Made by a program: the position numbers and the translations under genes. Of a stretch of DNA of 64,000 nucleotides, positions 1 through 11,211 are shown piece after piece (the stretch's first letter is position 1; each line of letters starts with the position of its first letter). The stretch is from Rhynchosporium graminicola (taxonomy: Eukaryota > Ascomycota > Leotiomycetes > Helotiales > Ploettnerulaceae): assembly GCA_900074885.1 (NCBI GenBank), contig FJUW01000015.1, positions 229,906 through 293,905 on the forward strand, written 5' to 3'. The notes beneath the pieces were generated by a model. The model did not search any database, was not told where the DNA came from, and saw nothing but the letters and a program-made list of their open reading frames with translations.

Positions 1-104
1 TCCATGACAAGTCTGTAATGGGCAGTTCTCGTGATGAGGAGTTATGCCGGTACATGAATGAGGATGTGAGATGTGTGCTTTTGCTGTCGAACCTGGTTCC
101 CGAT

Positions 105-1356
105 TTACAAAAGGAGAGCAGCGAAGCCAGCGAAGCTGAGCATAGCACCTGGGATGAAAGTGCTGGCGGAGTTGGCGGAGACGACCTCTGGGCCGTTGGC
201 CTTGGGGCTAGCTGGGGAGCTAGAACCGCTGTTGTCTCCGACGACGGCTGGGCTGCTGTAGAGATTGTCAGTATAATGTTCTTTGTCGAGTGAGAGAGGA
301 AAGAGAGTGTTATACGTACTTTCCGGATGGCTTGCCAGCGGCACCTGGGGTGCTTGGAGTACTTGGGGATCCTGGAGTAGCGACACCTGGAGCACTTGGG
401 ATACCTGGTGCACCTGGAGTACCGGCACTACCTGAGGCACTTGGAGCACCGGCAGAACCTGGGGCACCTGTACCAATTGGGATGAGGGGGCCACTGCATA
501 CAGTCAATATAAATCAACAGTCAAGAAGTGACATTGAGTAAACTCACAGGATGAGACTATAACATGTTAGCATATGTCACTATGATCCCAAAAGATAGGG
601 AGAAACTCACACGTTGTCACAAGAGCAGTTCTCCTCATCCTTAGGGCAAGGGCAGGCTGAAACGACTGGCTTGTCCTCACAAATGCACTCCTCGTCCTCA
701 TTTTCTTCCTCAGGGCAAGTGCAGGCTGAAACGACTGGCTCCTCTGGGACATCTGGGACGTCCTCGCAAATGCACTCCAAGTCCTCACTTTCTTCCTTAG
801 GGCAAGTGCAGGCCAAAACGACCGGCTCCTCTGGGATATCTGGAACATCCTCACAGATGCACTCCAAGTCCTCATCCTCTTCCTCAGGGCAAGGAATAAT
901 TGGCTCTGGCTCCTCGACACAAGGACATTCCTCCTCATCCTCTGGACAAGGGCAGACGGTGACGATAGGGATGACAGTCTTGTTACCGTACTTGGGAACC
1001 TCGCCAACAGGGAGAACAGTTGGGTAAGCTGGGTCGTAGGTGATGGTGCACTTGTGAGGGCACTCCTTGACGGTAATCCACTCCTCTGCAGTGGCAGTGT
1101 AGGTCTTGGTACCCTCAGTGAAGGTGGTGGGGTCAGGGCACTGTTTTCTGTTAGATGTGTTCAAGTGATATGTCTTTTGAGGATGAGGAATTCATTTATC
1201 GAGCTGGAGGTAACTTACGAAGGTCTCGTAAGCAGTGACAGTGCGAGTGACTGAAGCAGTAACGGTTGCGTTAACCATACCAGTTGTACCAGCAGCAATG
1301 TGTCCGAAGACAGGTGCTATGGCAGCAACGACGAGGAGAGCGGTGGTAAGCTGCAT
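105..1356 (-). CDS. GPI-anchored Cys-rich cell-wall protein
   Basis: Four exons are inferred: 1356-1219, 1140-611, 493-320 and 255-105. Phases agree and give 330 residues. The start begins MQLTTALLVVAAIAPVFG, a clear signal peptide. Next comes a Thr/Val-rich stretch and a block with CPDPTTFTEGTKTY, a style common in fungal GPI wall proteins. The middle is highly acidic with paired cysteines: about three tandem units carrying ECICED, followed by a Pro/Glu linker and a CxC pair. The third exon is a Gly/Ala/Pro/Ser-rich stalk. The C-terminus is a Ser/Asn stretch followed by a hydrophobic tail ending FAALLL, as expected for GPI attachment. The likely role is a structural or adhesive surface protein, which is inference. 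The first acceptor was set at 1141 because the nearer AG at 1148 breaks phase. The precise product family is not recognised. Confidence 0.8.
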
Positions 1357-1883
1357 TTTGATGGGTATTTGCGGTGAAGGGTTGACTGGCTTATGTTTGT
1401 GTGTGATGGATGGAATGAAAGGAAAAGAAGATAAGAACGGGGGAAGGATCGAATTAAATAGCCACCCTCTTCATTTCGTCACTTCAGTGGAATGGAAATA
1501 CACCAAACGCATTTGGTGCAAAACGACGAAAAACAATAGACTACAACTGAGCTGTTGAAACTAGTTCGCAAACGCAATGAGGTTTTTGACAGCTAACGCA
1601 TTTTTCGGGAGTACCGGAACCAAACTCCAGCGTCGAACACTATACTGTAACCAGTCAACCTTGAGGTCATCTACCCACATAAGATAAAATACGCTGTTGA
1701 CCTGTATAAGGCTCTTCCAAAACCGCTTGCAATTCAGGTACAGTAGCCAAGACCGACGACTCCGTTTCCGTCACTCTAGATACACTTTTGGTTGCCCATT
1801 CTTTGCCAAGCGGGCTTCTCGCTGTCATTCAAGTCAGAGCCTCAAAATATCGTACAAACGCTATGGAATCATCCATCAACACG
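1357..1883. other. gap between cell-wall gene and ORMDL gene
   Basis: This holds the promoter of the minus-strand cell-wall gene and the 3' UTR of the ORMDL gene, which is transcribed towards it. No further gene is seen. Confidence 0.5.
1454..1460 (-). promoter_or_regulatory. TATA-like box of the cell-wall gene
   Basis: On the minus strand this reads TATTTAA, about 100 nt upstream of the ATG at 1356. Position and sequence suit a core promoter element, but this is inference from sequence only. Confidence 0.35.
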
Positions 1884-2596
1884 CTATCTATCTTCCGGTG
1901 CGCCCGAAAACAAGCCGACTCTGGTTCGGTGGCTCTAAAAATAAAGTTAGTAACAGTTCAAAAATAGATACTGTTGAGGACCTACATATGGTAATTTCGG
2001 TATCACAACCCCTAGCACCGCCATGAAGTTGATGGTGAAATATGTGAGGTCGTAATGGGTATAATGGGTGCTTAAAAGGAACAGCACAATCGGAACACTT
2101 AGAAGGAACTTCTTCGCTGGCGTATACTGAGCCCCATTATCGATTTGTTCCCACATGTTGAGGTTGTCATATGCGCCCGCGTTAAACTCGAACGGAACTC
2201 CTCGAACCCAGTGGAACATCAGGAATGAGCCGAACATGTAAGAAATATTCGTCAAAGTCCAAGATGTTTCTTGTGATACGCCAGGAATGATGTCGAAAAG
2301 AATCTTAAGGCACGCAATGAGAACCAAATGTATCGTCCAGGCACCTTCATCATAGCGGTTAGCAAAAGTGGTCAGTCAAATTCCTCCAGTTTGGCAGCAG
2401 TTATGCAGCAGGTATGGCTTCGATGCTTGGCACTTCTGAACCGGTATTCTGGAAATGACTAACCCTTCGCATTTACCCAATTGGCATTCAAATTTGGCAG
2501 AGCAGCTTGGTCACTCATGTGTTCTATCGTCTCTGTGGGCTCCTGATATAGCAGACTGCTCGACCGCCGCCTCCTGCCCTGTTTTTGTTCGCTCAT
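1884..2596 (-). CDS. ORM1: ORMDL-family regulator of serine palmitoyltransferase
   Basis: Three exons: 2596-2464, 2344-1986 and 1934-1884, giving 180 residues. ORMDL proteins sit in the ER membrane and restrain serine palmitoyltransferase, the first step of sphingolipid synthesis. The N-terminus has the Arg/Ser-rich phosphosite region (GRRRRSSSLLYQEP), as in yeast Orm1/2. Then come NANWVNAKGAWTIH, a set of membrane segments, FHWVRGVPF and the block QYTPAKKFLLSVPIVLF, all typical of the family. The last exon, SHRTRVGLF, is reached through a textbook TACTAAC branch site. Reading on without that intron gives a non-family tail. The same frame stays open to an ATG at 2887, but the family begins near the start chosen here. 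A neutral ceramidase lies at the far end of the window, with no evidence that the two are linked. Confidence 0.93.
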
Positions 2597-3592
2597 AGCT
2601 CTATACGGACCAGTCGGACGAGGAGGTTTCGAGCTCGCGTCGTACGAGACGGTGCGAGGAAGTAGAATCGGGGAAGACACTTTGGCGGTAGCAGGGGAAG
2701 GAATGGTGAAGGTTAAGTTGCTCGAAGGAGCAAATCGTGGGGTGGGAGTTTTGTGTGTTTCCGGGGATGGGCGACGTGGAGTAAGGCGGGAGGAAGCTTC
2801 GTGTCCTGGACGCAAGTAGATGTCTAACTTGTCAGCCTCCTGTTCCCGAGCAGAATGCCGCAAAAGGAATAAGCACATGCGACCCAAATCGTGGCTTGTG
2901 GACGAGGCTCGTGTCCAGTCTTGGAGGAAAGCTCACCTCTTGGACCTTTCCTGGCTGGCTGGCTGGTTGGCAGCGGATGGATGGGGCCGTGGCGGTATCG
3001 AGGAGAACGGGAATGTGGTTATCGTGAATTGCGAGGATAGATAGGTGCAAGGGGATGCGTGATGGAATGACTTCGATATGAACAGGGCATGAGACGTAAA
3101 GTGAAAAAGAAAAGAGTAATGAAGTGAAGTGAAGTGAATTCTTTCTCTGGTTGCAGATTGGGGATATGTGTATTCCTTGGAGTTGGAGTGAAAGTGACTT
3201 CTGGCTGCAGTGAGACGCCCAGAGCGAGGCAGTGCAGGGGTCTGCTCCACTAGCGTACGGTGACGACTCCCTTCCCTTCGCCTCAAAATTTATATATTTA
3301 CTTTCCGCACAACTGCAGGTACGGAGGTAACAATACCGTGCAGCATTGCGAAATTCTTACAAAACCTACGACTGGCAATATCACCCATACAGCTGGGCTG
3401 GGTTGACAGGCAGAGCCGGGACTTTTGAGAGGATTTGTGCCGTGCTTCAATCCGATCATCGATTGATGCAAAGCAGTCACTCAATCCCAAGGTTCTTCAA
3501 TTATTGACAGCTAACTTTCTAGGCGACCTCGAAACTCCCGCCTTTCAACCTCACATCGTACCTTATCTACCCGTGGATCTATGAGATAAAGG
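2597..3592. promoter_or_regulatory. divergent intergenic region, ORMDL / zinc-knuckle gene
   Basis: This is the shared upstream region of two genes that point away from each other. It has short simple repeats: CTGG units near 2949-2968 and GAAGT units near 3119-3138. A TATA-like AT stretch lies at 3286-3300. No extra gene is supported. The open frames here lack family similarity and overlap one another. Confidence 0.4.
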
Positions 3593-6500
3593 ATGTCTGA
3601 TGTCATCGAGCCTGCGGATGTCGCAGAGGTTCGCAATACACAGGATCATGTCATTTCTACCGAACAAAAAATGGCAACCGCACAGTCGGTAGATCAAGCT
3701 ATGGCTGGTGTTCAGGACGCATTGGAATTGGACTCGAGAACATCCCTAGCAGGTCGGAAGCGCAATTTGCAGGACACATACCATGAGAATGAGATATATG
3801 GCGCTGAGGGGAGCGGTGAGAGAGCGCGAAAGCGCGTCAAGGACCGCCAAGACTCCCCACTCGTTCAGGAAGAGCTGATGACCAATTTCACTTCACCATC
3901 TGTTGGAGGGTCCCTTCCTGCAATGGCTGAAGAAGATCTCAGTTATCAGCTACCTCCTGCAAGGGAACCATCCCGGGGATTGTCTTCGCCTCACAGAACT
4001 GAGTTTGGCGCAAGTCAGTGCCCACCTGAGAATGAACCTGCATATGGGACTTCTCCGCCTCTAAGAGCCAGGATTGATGCCAGCGATCAGCCATCTACGA
4101 GTGAGCATTCTGAGTTCAGACTTCGTGATACAGAACCGGAATTGAATCAAGCCACTGAAGACCACTCGAGTCTTGAGGGAGCAGGCTCTAGGGCTTATGA
4201 AACCGTATCCTTGCCTGTGCAAAGTATACAGCCAATATTTCTGCCTCGCACATGGAATGGAGGTGTCGTGAGTAGCGTCCGGACGTCGTTTGGTAGTAAG
4301 CCAAGAGTTTCATTTGAGCTTAAAGGTGCACCTGTAAGCGCAAGCAATGGCCAAGGAGCTACTGCTCGACTGACAGAAGATGCTGTTGGCAATTCGATCT
4401 TGCCCCCAAAGAATGTTCATCCATCACCCGCTGCATTTCAAGAGCTTTCAAAAGAGGAACAAGACCAGCTCACTGAAGAAGAAAAGAGTCATTATTTGAA
4501 ATCTCTCTTTGCTCAGCTAAGTGTACCAGCTCCAAGTGCCTCGGCCATCCATAGGAGCTCGCTTTTACCCAGTAAGTTCTTTCCTCCGAATCTGCACTCA
4601 ACCATGTTTAGTATGGTCGCTTTTTGATCAATCTTGTACTCCCAAAAAGCATAATGTCATGAAGAGTTTGGTGATGAATGCTAATTCACACCTTTAGAGT
4701 CCACTATGCTTGTCAATGAAGCAGACAAGGAGACGGAGATTATCGACGATACGGACGATACGGACAACGCGGATGGAGTTTCAACATCATTTCACAAGAT
4801 ATCCCAACTTCCCATGAAATCGAAGCCATTCGTAAAATTGAGCAAAACAGCCAAAAAGAAACTGAGTCCTGGGGCTCGTGCTGCCAATATCAAGTCGCAC
4901 AACGCTTATCAAAACGAAAAGGCTGAATGGACTCGGAAAAAGGATGATATGAAGAAGCAGCAAAATTTACTGAAAAATGCGGCAACTGTAGTTCCTACCG
5001 ATAAATTACGTTCCAGCACAAATTCCGAGAAGACTTTCGAGAGAGCTACTTCAATTGTCGCCGAGTTCAAGGATTGGGTAGTTGATGACGATGGCAAACA
5101 AGCCGATTTATTGAAGCGCTCTTTCACGAAATACCGCAAAAATAACAATCTAAATATAATCTCACTTGACGGAGATGACGTCGAGTCCGGCGAAAATGCT
5201 GTTAGTGGTATTGGGGAAGGAGATATCGACATGGACACCAATCTCCATAGTACTACTAGGCAGATTTCGTCATCTGGGCTTCCTGCTTTCAGTATGCCGA
5301 CAAAATCTGAGCGACGCTTGAACAGCAGAGAAGAGCGTGGAGCATACGACCGGGCAAAAGAGGAAAGAGCGGGGGAGAAGACACTGGTCGAAGCTCAGAA
5401 ACTGCGAGAGGCAAAGAGTGGTCAGAAATTACTTGAAATAGAGCTGGCAAGTCAGAAAGCAGAAAGCGTTATTGCGAAATGTTATCCTTCATCTGGAAAT
5501 GGTATTGATTCCGAAATCCTGGCTTCCATGGCCAAAGGAAAGACGTTGTACCCTCGCGGCGTCGCTCGTCCGGCCCACTACGTTAATAAGTCTGGTAGCT
5601 GGGACATGCCTGAGTTGTTGACCATTGATGGGAGGCCCTTACAGATTCATGAGTTTTCTTGGAATCGGTTCGCTCCATACTTTTTGAGCCTCCATCCAAA
5701 CTCCTGGTCAATTTTTACTCTGAAAATGCTGGTTGCAGCTTTCTCCTTGTATCTGACGCATTACTACTCTCATCTTCAGGGCCTCGACGCGTTTTTCAAG
5801 TGCCGGGAAACACCTACAAATAGAAGGGCCGTCAAGTTGTCGAAGGCCATGGACCTAGCAAAGCAGCTATTAGAAGAAAGACCAGGTCAAAATGGTGCAC
5901 CGCAAGCCGTTGAAGTCACTGACCACTCTCAAGACTTGTCTGGTCCTGCCGATGCTTTTGGCCAGAATTTGTCAGTGCATGTAGATGGTGAATTTGGAAC
6001 GGCGGTGGTAGATGAGGTGAAAGTTCCTTCAATTTCCGATGAGGCTATGAAGATTCTGGCTGCTCCGATAGATAGTGCGGAGCCGATCAATCCTGAATTG
6101 CGGCAAGCGGAGATATACCTTCAGCAGAGGTATTATCCTTCATCAGATTTAAATATCGTCCGCTGTCTTGCATGCTCTCAATCAGGTCACACTGCCCTGC
6201 ATTGCCCTCTGATTACATGCAAGATTTGTGGAAGTACTGGTGTTCACTCAGAAGCTATGTGCCCTCACAAGCAACGCTGTCAAAAGTGTCGAGATCGAGG
6301 GCATCAAGCCCAAGACTGCAAAGAGAAGCTCTCATTACCTATATCCGACATGAGCTGCGACATCTGTAGATCTTCAGACCATTTAGAAATGGCCTGCCAC
6401 TATGTCTGGCGAAGCTTTGCTCCTAAGCCAGAAGAGATCTTGACTGTCCCGGAGATGAAAGTGTTTTGCTACACTTGTGGCTCTTCCGGGCATTTTGGAC

Positions 6501-7150
6501 CGGAGTGTGGATTGCATAGCGGCTTGGTCCGTTCAGGTGGTATAACTTGGTGCAAAGCAAATCTAATGAGATTCATTGGCACTTCGAGTCAGATGCCTGT
6601 GCTTCCTGCTAGTGCCAAGTTAATACCTTCTAGAGTGGCAAACAATGGAAACGCAACCGATCCTATCTGTATCGACGACAGCGATGACGAACCCATCTTC
6701 ATAAATCACCAAAAGGGATTGCCCACACAGCTCATGACTGAAACCACTCGAGTACAACCACCAAAGCAAAACCAACAAGGACCTTCGCCACCAAAGAAAC
6801 AAAAGAAGAAAGGAAAGAAGAAAAGAGGAGCGCCACAAGTCCAGCGACCTGTCCAGGTCGATCCCAACTATCGTCGCGATCCGAATCCGCCCAGAGCATC
6901 CCGACCTGACTTCTCCTTCCCCCGGGGTCCGATCCCCAACAACACTCCCCCGAATAATCGCTCCGGGCCACACGCAGCCAGTACTAATAACTCCGGAGGT
7001 ATGAACAGCGATGCTCATGCCACCCGCGGTGGTGGAAATGCCGGGCCTGGACGGGGACGTGATCGTTGCGGAGGAGACGGATTGTCCAAAGCAGACATTC
7101 GCCGTATGGCGGATCAAGCTGGTGGCCGAGCGACTCGTGATGGATTCTGA
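3593..7150 (+). CDS. Air1/ZCCHC7-like zinc-knuckle protein (TRAMP-type)
   Basis: Two exons, 3593-4571 and 4698-7150, give 1143 residues. A block of about five CCHC zinc knuckles lies near residues 816-965: CLACSQSGHTALHC, CKICGSTGVHSEAMC, CQKCRDRGHQAQDC, CDICRSSDHLEMAC and CYTCGSSGHFGPEC. A Trp-Arg follows the fourth knuckle, the arrangement of yeast Air1/Air2 and human ZCCHC7, which present RNA to the poly(A) polymerase of the nuclear TRAMP complex. After the knuckles is PICIDDSDDE, shaped like a SUMO-interaction motif, then a Lys-rich patch and an RG/Pro-rich tail. The roughly 800-residue N-terminal half is low complexity and charged, far longer than in yeast Air proteins. A hydrophobic stretch near residues 665-690 is odd for a nuclear protein and could be an unspliced intron, though no canonical donor was found. 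Orthology to Air1/2 is inference. Confidence 0.8.
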
Positions 7151-7844
7151 GCGACACTCGACTAGCATCTCAGTCGCTCGTTGGGTATCATGGATCTGTC
7201 AGCCGAGTATGCAGTGCGTGAACAGCTTCAAAGGTGCTTCTAACCGCATAATGCGGTATGACCAACCGCGAAAAAAAGCCTTTCATGCGGAGGCTGAGCG
7301 TCTCACTGTTCATTTCAGGGGACCTTGCTACTCGCAGATCGTCCATGGATGTTGGTCTTGTTTTATGTTATATTACCGCTTTCACAAGCGCAAGGAGCGC
7401 CACGACTCGCGGTCCGCTATTCTGCATGGCACAATGGCGTTGATTTGCTATACTTTATTAAAAAGAATCGGCTGGCTAAGGAGGCTCAGGCCAGGTTTGC
7501 ACCATAGATGCATATATGTAAGGTTATGAGAGCACTGCCTACCTAGGTAGCTGAGGAATAATAAAAATTTGCAAGTAACTTATTTCCCTTCTATGGTTGC
7601 TGATTGGCATACAACGAGCACTGAAGCATAAAATGTTGCAGGCATGAACATAGCTCATCATTCACTACCCAGGTAGGCATGGTACTAAGCCACTGGTGCA
7701 TCACTCAACCCCGCAATTGAGTCCAAGTGGGAATTACCCATAAACCTCGACTACCTAAGTGATATAAAAGAGGGATACCTTTGCACATATCAAACATAGG
7801 TAAAGCTCACCTAAGTATAATATAATAATTCTCTTTGAACTACC
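7151..7844. other. gap after zinc-knuckle gene
   Basis: This contains the 3' UTR of the zinc-knuckle gene and the promoter of the DUF427 gene. It is AT-rich near 7815-7835. It carries CCTACCTAGGTAG (7538-7550) and a related CTACCCAGGTAGG (near 7667-7679), words that recur in other gaps of the window. No gene is seen. Confidence 0.4.
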
Positions 7845-9113
7845 ATGGTCCTGAATCACAACATGTCAGAGTAAGCATACACCAATCGAGCTTTCCGTTG
7901 TCCAATCAAAGTTACCAGATCGTCACAGGTACATTATGCAATGTATACGTGTAGACGACGGACATCATTTACTGATTTCATTTTCATAGTCTCATTCAAC
8001 TTGGCGAAAAACTCGTTTCTGAAGGACCTCACAAACTCGAAAGTACACCCCGTCGAGTTCGTGGCCTCTTACGCGGGAATTATATTTTTGATACACTAGA
8101 GGCGCGATATGTGTGGGAGCATCCATATTGTTCGTTATACCCCTCAAAGACTTTGCAACTAGCATCGCATCTCGCGTCATCATGGCTTGTGAGCTAACAA
8201 TACCTCAGATCCGTACTTTTATGTTCCCCTCCATGCGTTCGCCAAAGATGCCATGCTTGACAAAGTTGTCCAAAAAGATCACTTCTACATCGGACGTCTA
8301 AGCACGGGGAGTAAGACTACAGAACGAGTTATTGTATTTGACTCTGAGAATGGAGAATTATCTAATCTTGTCCGCATTGAGGTTTCTGCCCTTGGTTCGT
8401 AATCTCTTTGCCCTCAATATCGATATCATCTTTATTTTCAGCTCAGCTCATCTTGTCTTAACCCATCCCATCTCCCAACCCATTTCATCTCTGCCATACA
8501 TAGACATACAATCGCCCCTTACAAGTGCAAACAGACGCCTGGTTCGTAGAAGACGAGAAACTCCTCGGTCCACACCCAAAGGACCCCTATAAACGCATCG
8601 AGACGATCCCCTCCTCGCGTGAAATACGCATTGAATCCAACGGCCAAGTGCTTGCGAAAAGCACGCAGAATGTGTTTCTATTTGAGACTATGTTACGGAC
8701 AAGGTTCTACTTGGATCCTACGGCTGTGGAGTGGTGTTGCTTGAGGGAGAGTGAGACGGTCAGCTTTTGTCCTTATAAGGGAATGGCTAAGTAAGTAGCA
8801 TTTATCATCTGGGAAGGAAGAGTGGTTGATAAGAATCGCGCTAATTATAATAGTTACTATCATATCGATTCTGGTGGAAAGACGATTGAGGATGCGGTAT
8901 GGTATTACAAGGTAAGTTATACTGAGCTCCCCAAGTCAGCTATTTACATGAGCTCCTAATCTGCTGATGTTTCGTCATGCTGATAATATGGTATTCAAGT
9001 ACCCCACGGCCGAGTCGGCTCTCGTTGCTGGACGGTTGTGTTTCTACAATGAGAAGTTTGATGTTTTCATCGATGGTGTCAAGGAGGATAGGGAGGGTCC
9101 TAAGGGAAGATGA
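7845..9113 (+). CDS. tandem DUF427-domain protein
   Basis: Six exons (7845-7870, 7990-8129, 8209-8394, 8535-8790, 8854-8911, 9000-9113) join in phase to 259 residues. Two DUF427 copies are visible. Copy 1 has ARYVWEHPYYPYFYVPL and a following DSENGELSNLVRIEV. Copy 2 has TRFYLDPTAVEW, CPYKG, VWYYKYPTAES and CFYNEKFDV. Two-copy DUF427 proteins of this length are common in fungi, and the biochemical role of the family is not established. Introns 2 and 3 start with the uncommon donor GTTCGT. Both are supported because splicing there restores conserved text (HPYYPYF and SALDAWF). The first exon is only 26 nt, and an in-frame ATG at 7863 could also be used. Confidence 0.88.
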
Positions 9114-9559
9114 GAGAATGATAGTGGTCTATTTTCTTCTTGGTCTTTGAGAAAGCGAGGAAAGATTCAAAAGTCGATCTAGATCTAGTACTCTATCGGA
9201 ATTAGAATTTAAATGTAAACACGGTCTCGCTTCATGTACTTATACTCTTCTATTATTTTAGTGGGCTTGGGATGACCGAACAAATAGAAGCTAGATAATC
9301 TGATAAAGTTCTATTCAGAAAGTATTGCGTGTTATTCCAGATCGTTTGTATTCGGAGAGTCGGAATACTGACAAAATATGTCCAAAGGGCTCACAAAACG
9401 AGCTTACATACGAAGTCGCCGAGCACTGTCATAAGAAGAACAGTTTCAATTAACAAATGGGGCCCAGAGATCTTGTAGAGGCGAAATGACCATATCCTCC
9501 AAGCTGAAAGATTCGAACCGGATACATTTACAGAGTCAAATATAGGTATTTCGTGATGG
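9114..9559. other. gap between DUF427 gene and RFC5
   Basis: This holds the 3' UTR of the DUF427 gene and distal RFC5 promoter. A minus-strand GGTTCGAATC near 9510 resembles a tRNA B box, but no foldable tRNA surrounds it. Confidence 0.4.
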
Positions 9560-9604
9560 TCACGTGAACTCTTTACGCGCTTCGCGTTCGTCGCGTTCGC
9601 GCCT
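9560..9604 (+). promoter_or_regulatory. G1/S-type element cluster upstream of RFC5
   Basis: Within 45 bp there is a perfect E-box palindrome TCACGTGA (9560-9567). It is followed by ACGCG (9575-9579), CGCGT (9583-9587), CGCGT (9592-9596) and an E2F-like TTCGCGCC (9597-9604). ACGCG cores are the MBF (MluI cell-cycle box) sites of yeast replication genes. The cluster ends about 75 nt before the RFC5 ATG. Function here is inference. Confidence 0.5.
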
Positions 9605-9679
9605 TCTGATTTAGGAAATCTCAACTTTCGTTACCACCAGCACTTCCAATTGTCCCCGTTCAGAGACATACACATCACA

Positions 9680-10863
9680 ATGGCGCTTCTCGTAGACAAA
9701 CATCGTCCCCGATCTCTCGATCAATTGACCTACCACCCTGAACTCTCCGACCGTCTGCGTTCTCTCGTACGTTCTTTTTTTTTCCCTCCCATCGAAATCA
9801 ATCTGACCAACCCTGTAGGCACAAAGCGGCGACTTCCCTCATCTCCTCGTCTATGGTCCATCAGGCGCAGGCAAGAAGACGCGAATCGTCGCGACCTTAA
9901 AAGAGCTCTACGGGCCCGGCGTCGAGAAGATAAAGATCGATGCACGAGTCTTCCAAACAACCTCCAACCGAAAATTAGAATTCAACATCGTCTCCTCAGT
10001 CTACCACCTCGAAATCACCCCTTCGGACGTCGGAAATTACGACAGAGTAGTAGTTCAAGACCTCCTAAAAGAAGTGGCACAAACACAACAAGTCGACACG
10101 TCCGCTAAACAACGATTCAAAGTCGTGGTTATCAATGAAGCGGATCATCTTACCCGTGATGCACAGGCGGCGTTGAGAAGGACGATGGAGAAATACAGTC
10201 CAAATTTGAGGCTGATTCTGTTGGCAAATAGTACGGCGAATATCATTGCGCCGATTAGGAGTAGGACGTTGTTGGTTAGGGTTGCGGCGCCGACGGAGGG
10301 GGAGATTTGTGAAGTGCTTGAGAGGAGTGGGAAGAGAGAGGGGTGGGCGGCTAGTAAGGGCTTGAATGAGAGGATTGCGAAGGAGAGTGGGAGGAATTTG
10401 AGGAGGGCGTTATTGATGTATGAGGCCGTTCATGCACAGAAGTGAGTCTTCTTTCCCTTTCCCTCTATATGTCATTCGTCACGTATCACTTGTAGATACT
10501 GAAAATTCCCGTAGCGAGAAAGTGACAGACTCGACTCCAATCCCTCCACCAGACTGGGAAGCTTTAATAAGCCAAGTCGCCCGCGAAATAATGGAAGAGC
10601 ACTCCCCAGCCCGCATCCTCCAAGTCCGCGCGAAACTCTACGATCTCCTCACACACTGTATTCCTCCAACTACGATCCTTAAGACCCTAACTTTCAAACT
10701 CGTTACGCAGGTGGATGATGGCCTGAAGGCTGATGTAATCAAGTGGAGCGCATTTTATGAACATCGGATACGCATGGGCACGAAGGTTATCTTTCATTTG
10801 GAAGCGTTTGTGGCGAAGTTTATGAGGATTCTGGAGGAGTTTACTATGGAGATGGACTTTTAG
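9680..10863 (+). CDS. RFC5: replication factor C subunit 5 (clamp loader)
   Basis: Three exons, 9680-9766, 9819-10441 and 10515-10863, give 352 residues, the usual size. RFC loads the sliding clamp PCNA onto primed DNA in the nucleus. This small subunit is yeast Rfc5 (human RFC3). The start MALLVDKHRPRSLDQL is the family opening. Walker A is GPSGAGKKT at residues 42-50. The Walker B position reads NEAD (135-138) rather than DEAD, as is normal for this subunit. ANRKLEFN-like text (TSNRKLEFNIVSSVYHLEI), RDAQAALRRTMEKYS and the C-terminal LYDLLTHCIPPTTILK and IFHLEAFVAKFM are strongly conserved. The arginine-finger motif reads SRT where most subunits have SRC. The promoter carries MBF-like sites. 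Confidence 0.95.
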
Positions 10864-11211
10864 AATTGGCGGTGTGTGACTGCCGGAGTGGTTGGCGTTC
10901 TGAAGGAGGATAGCTGGACTTCGTGGAGTTTATATGCATCATGAATTAAATATTATGAGATTGGTTGGCAGGTTTGCTTCTGAATATGCTCGAAAGATCT
11001 ATTATATACTTTGGAGATATAACGTGAAGCTGGAAGTTAATAAGCTATCAGGGCCTACATGCTCAACATAGCTGATTTCACGCCTAGAGATGTCTTTGAT
11101 CACATCTATCAGCAAGTATTGCTGCATCCTGACTCTCGTCAAAAGTGCCATGGGCCCCTCATCTGTTTCTCGTTGAAAAAGCCTCACTTTTCTTCATAAC
11201 CAGCCTAACCC
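10864..11211. terminator. convergent 3' region of RFC5 and REX3
   Basis: The two genes converge here, so this stretch should hold both 3' UTRs and poly(A) signals. An AATTAAATATT-like AT run lies near 10943-10955. No gene is seen. Confidence 0.35.

Noticed and set aside
5640..5790. An unspliced intron in the zinc-knuckle gene
   Set aside because: There is a good acceptor (CATCTTCAG) but no canonical donor nearby; the frame is open throughout, so it was left as coding with a note.
9480..9530. Minus-strand GGTTCGAATC resembling a tRNA B box
   Set aside because: The T-arm stem does not pair and no acceptor stem or A box fits at the right distance.
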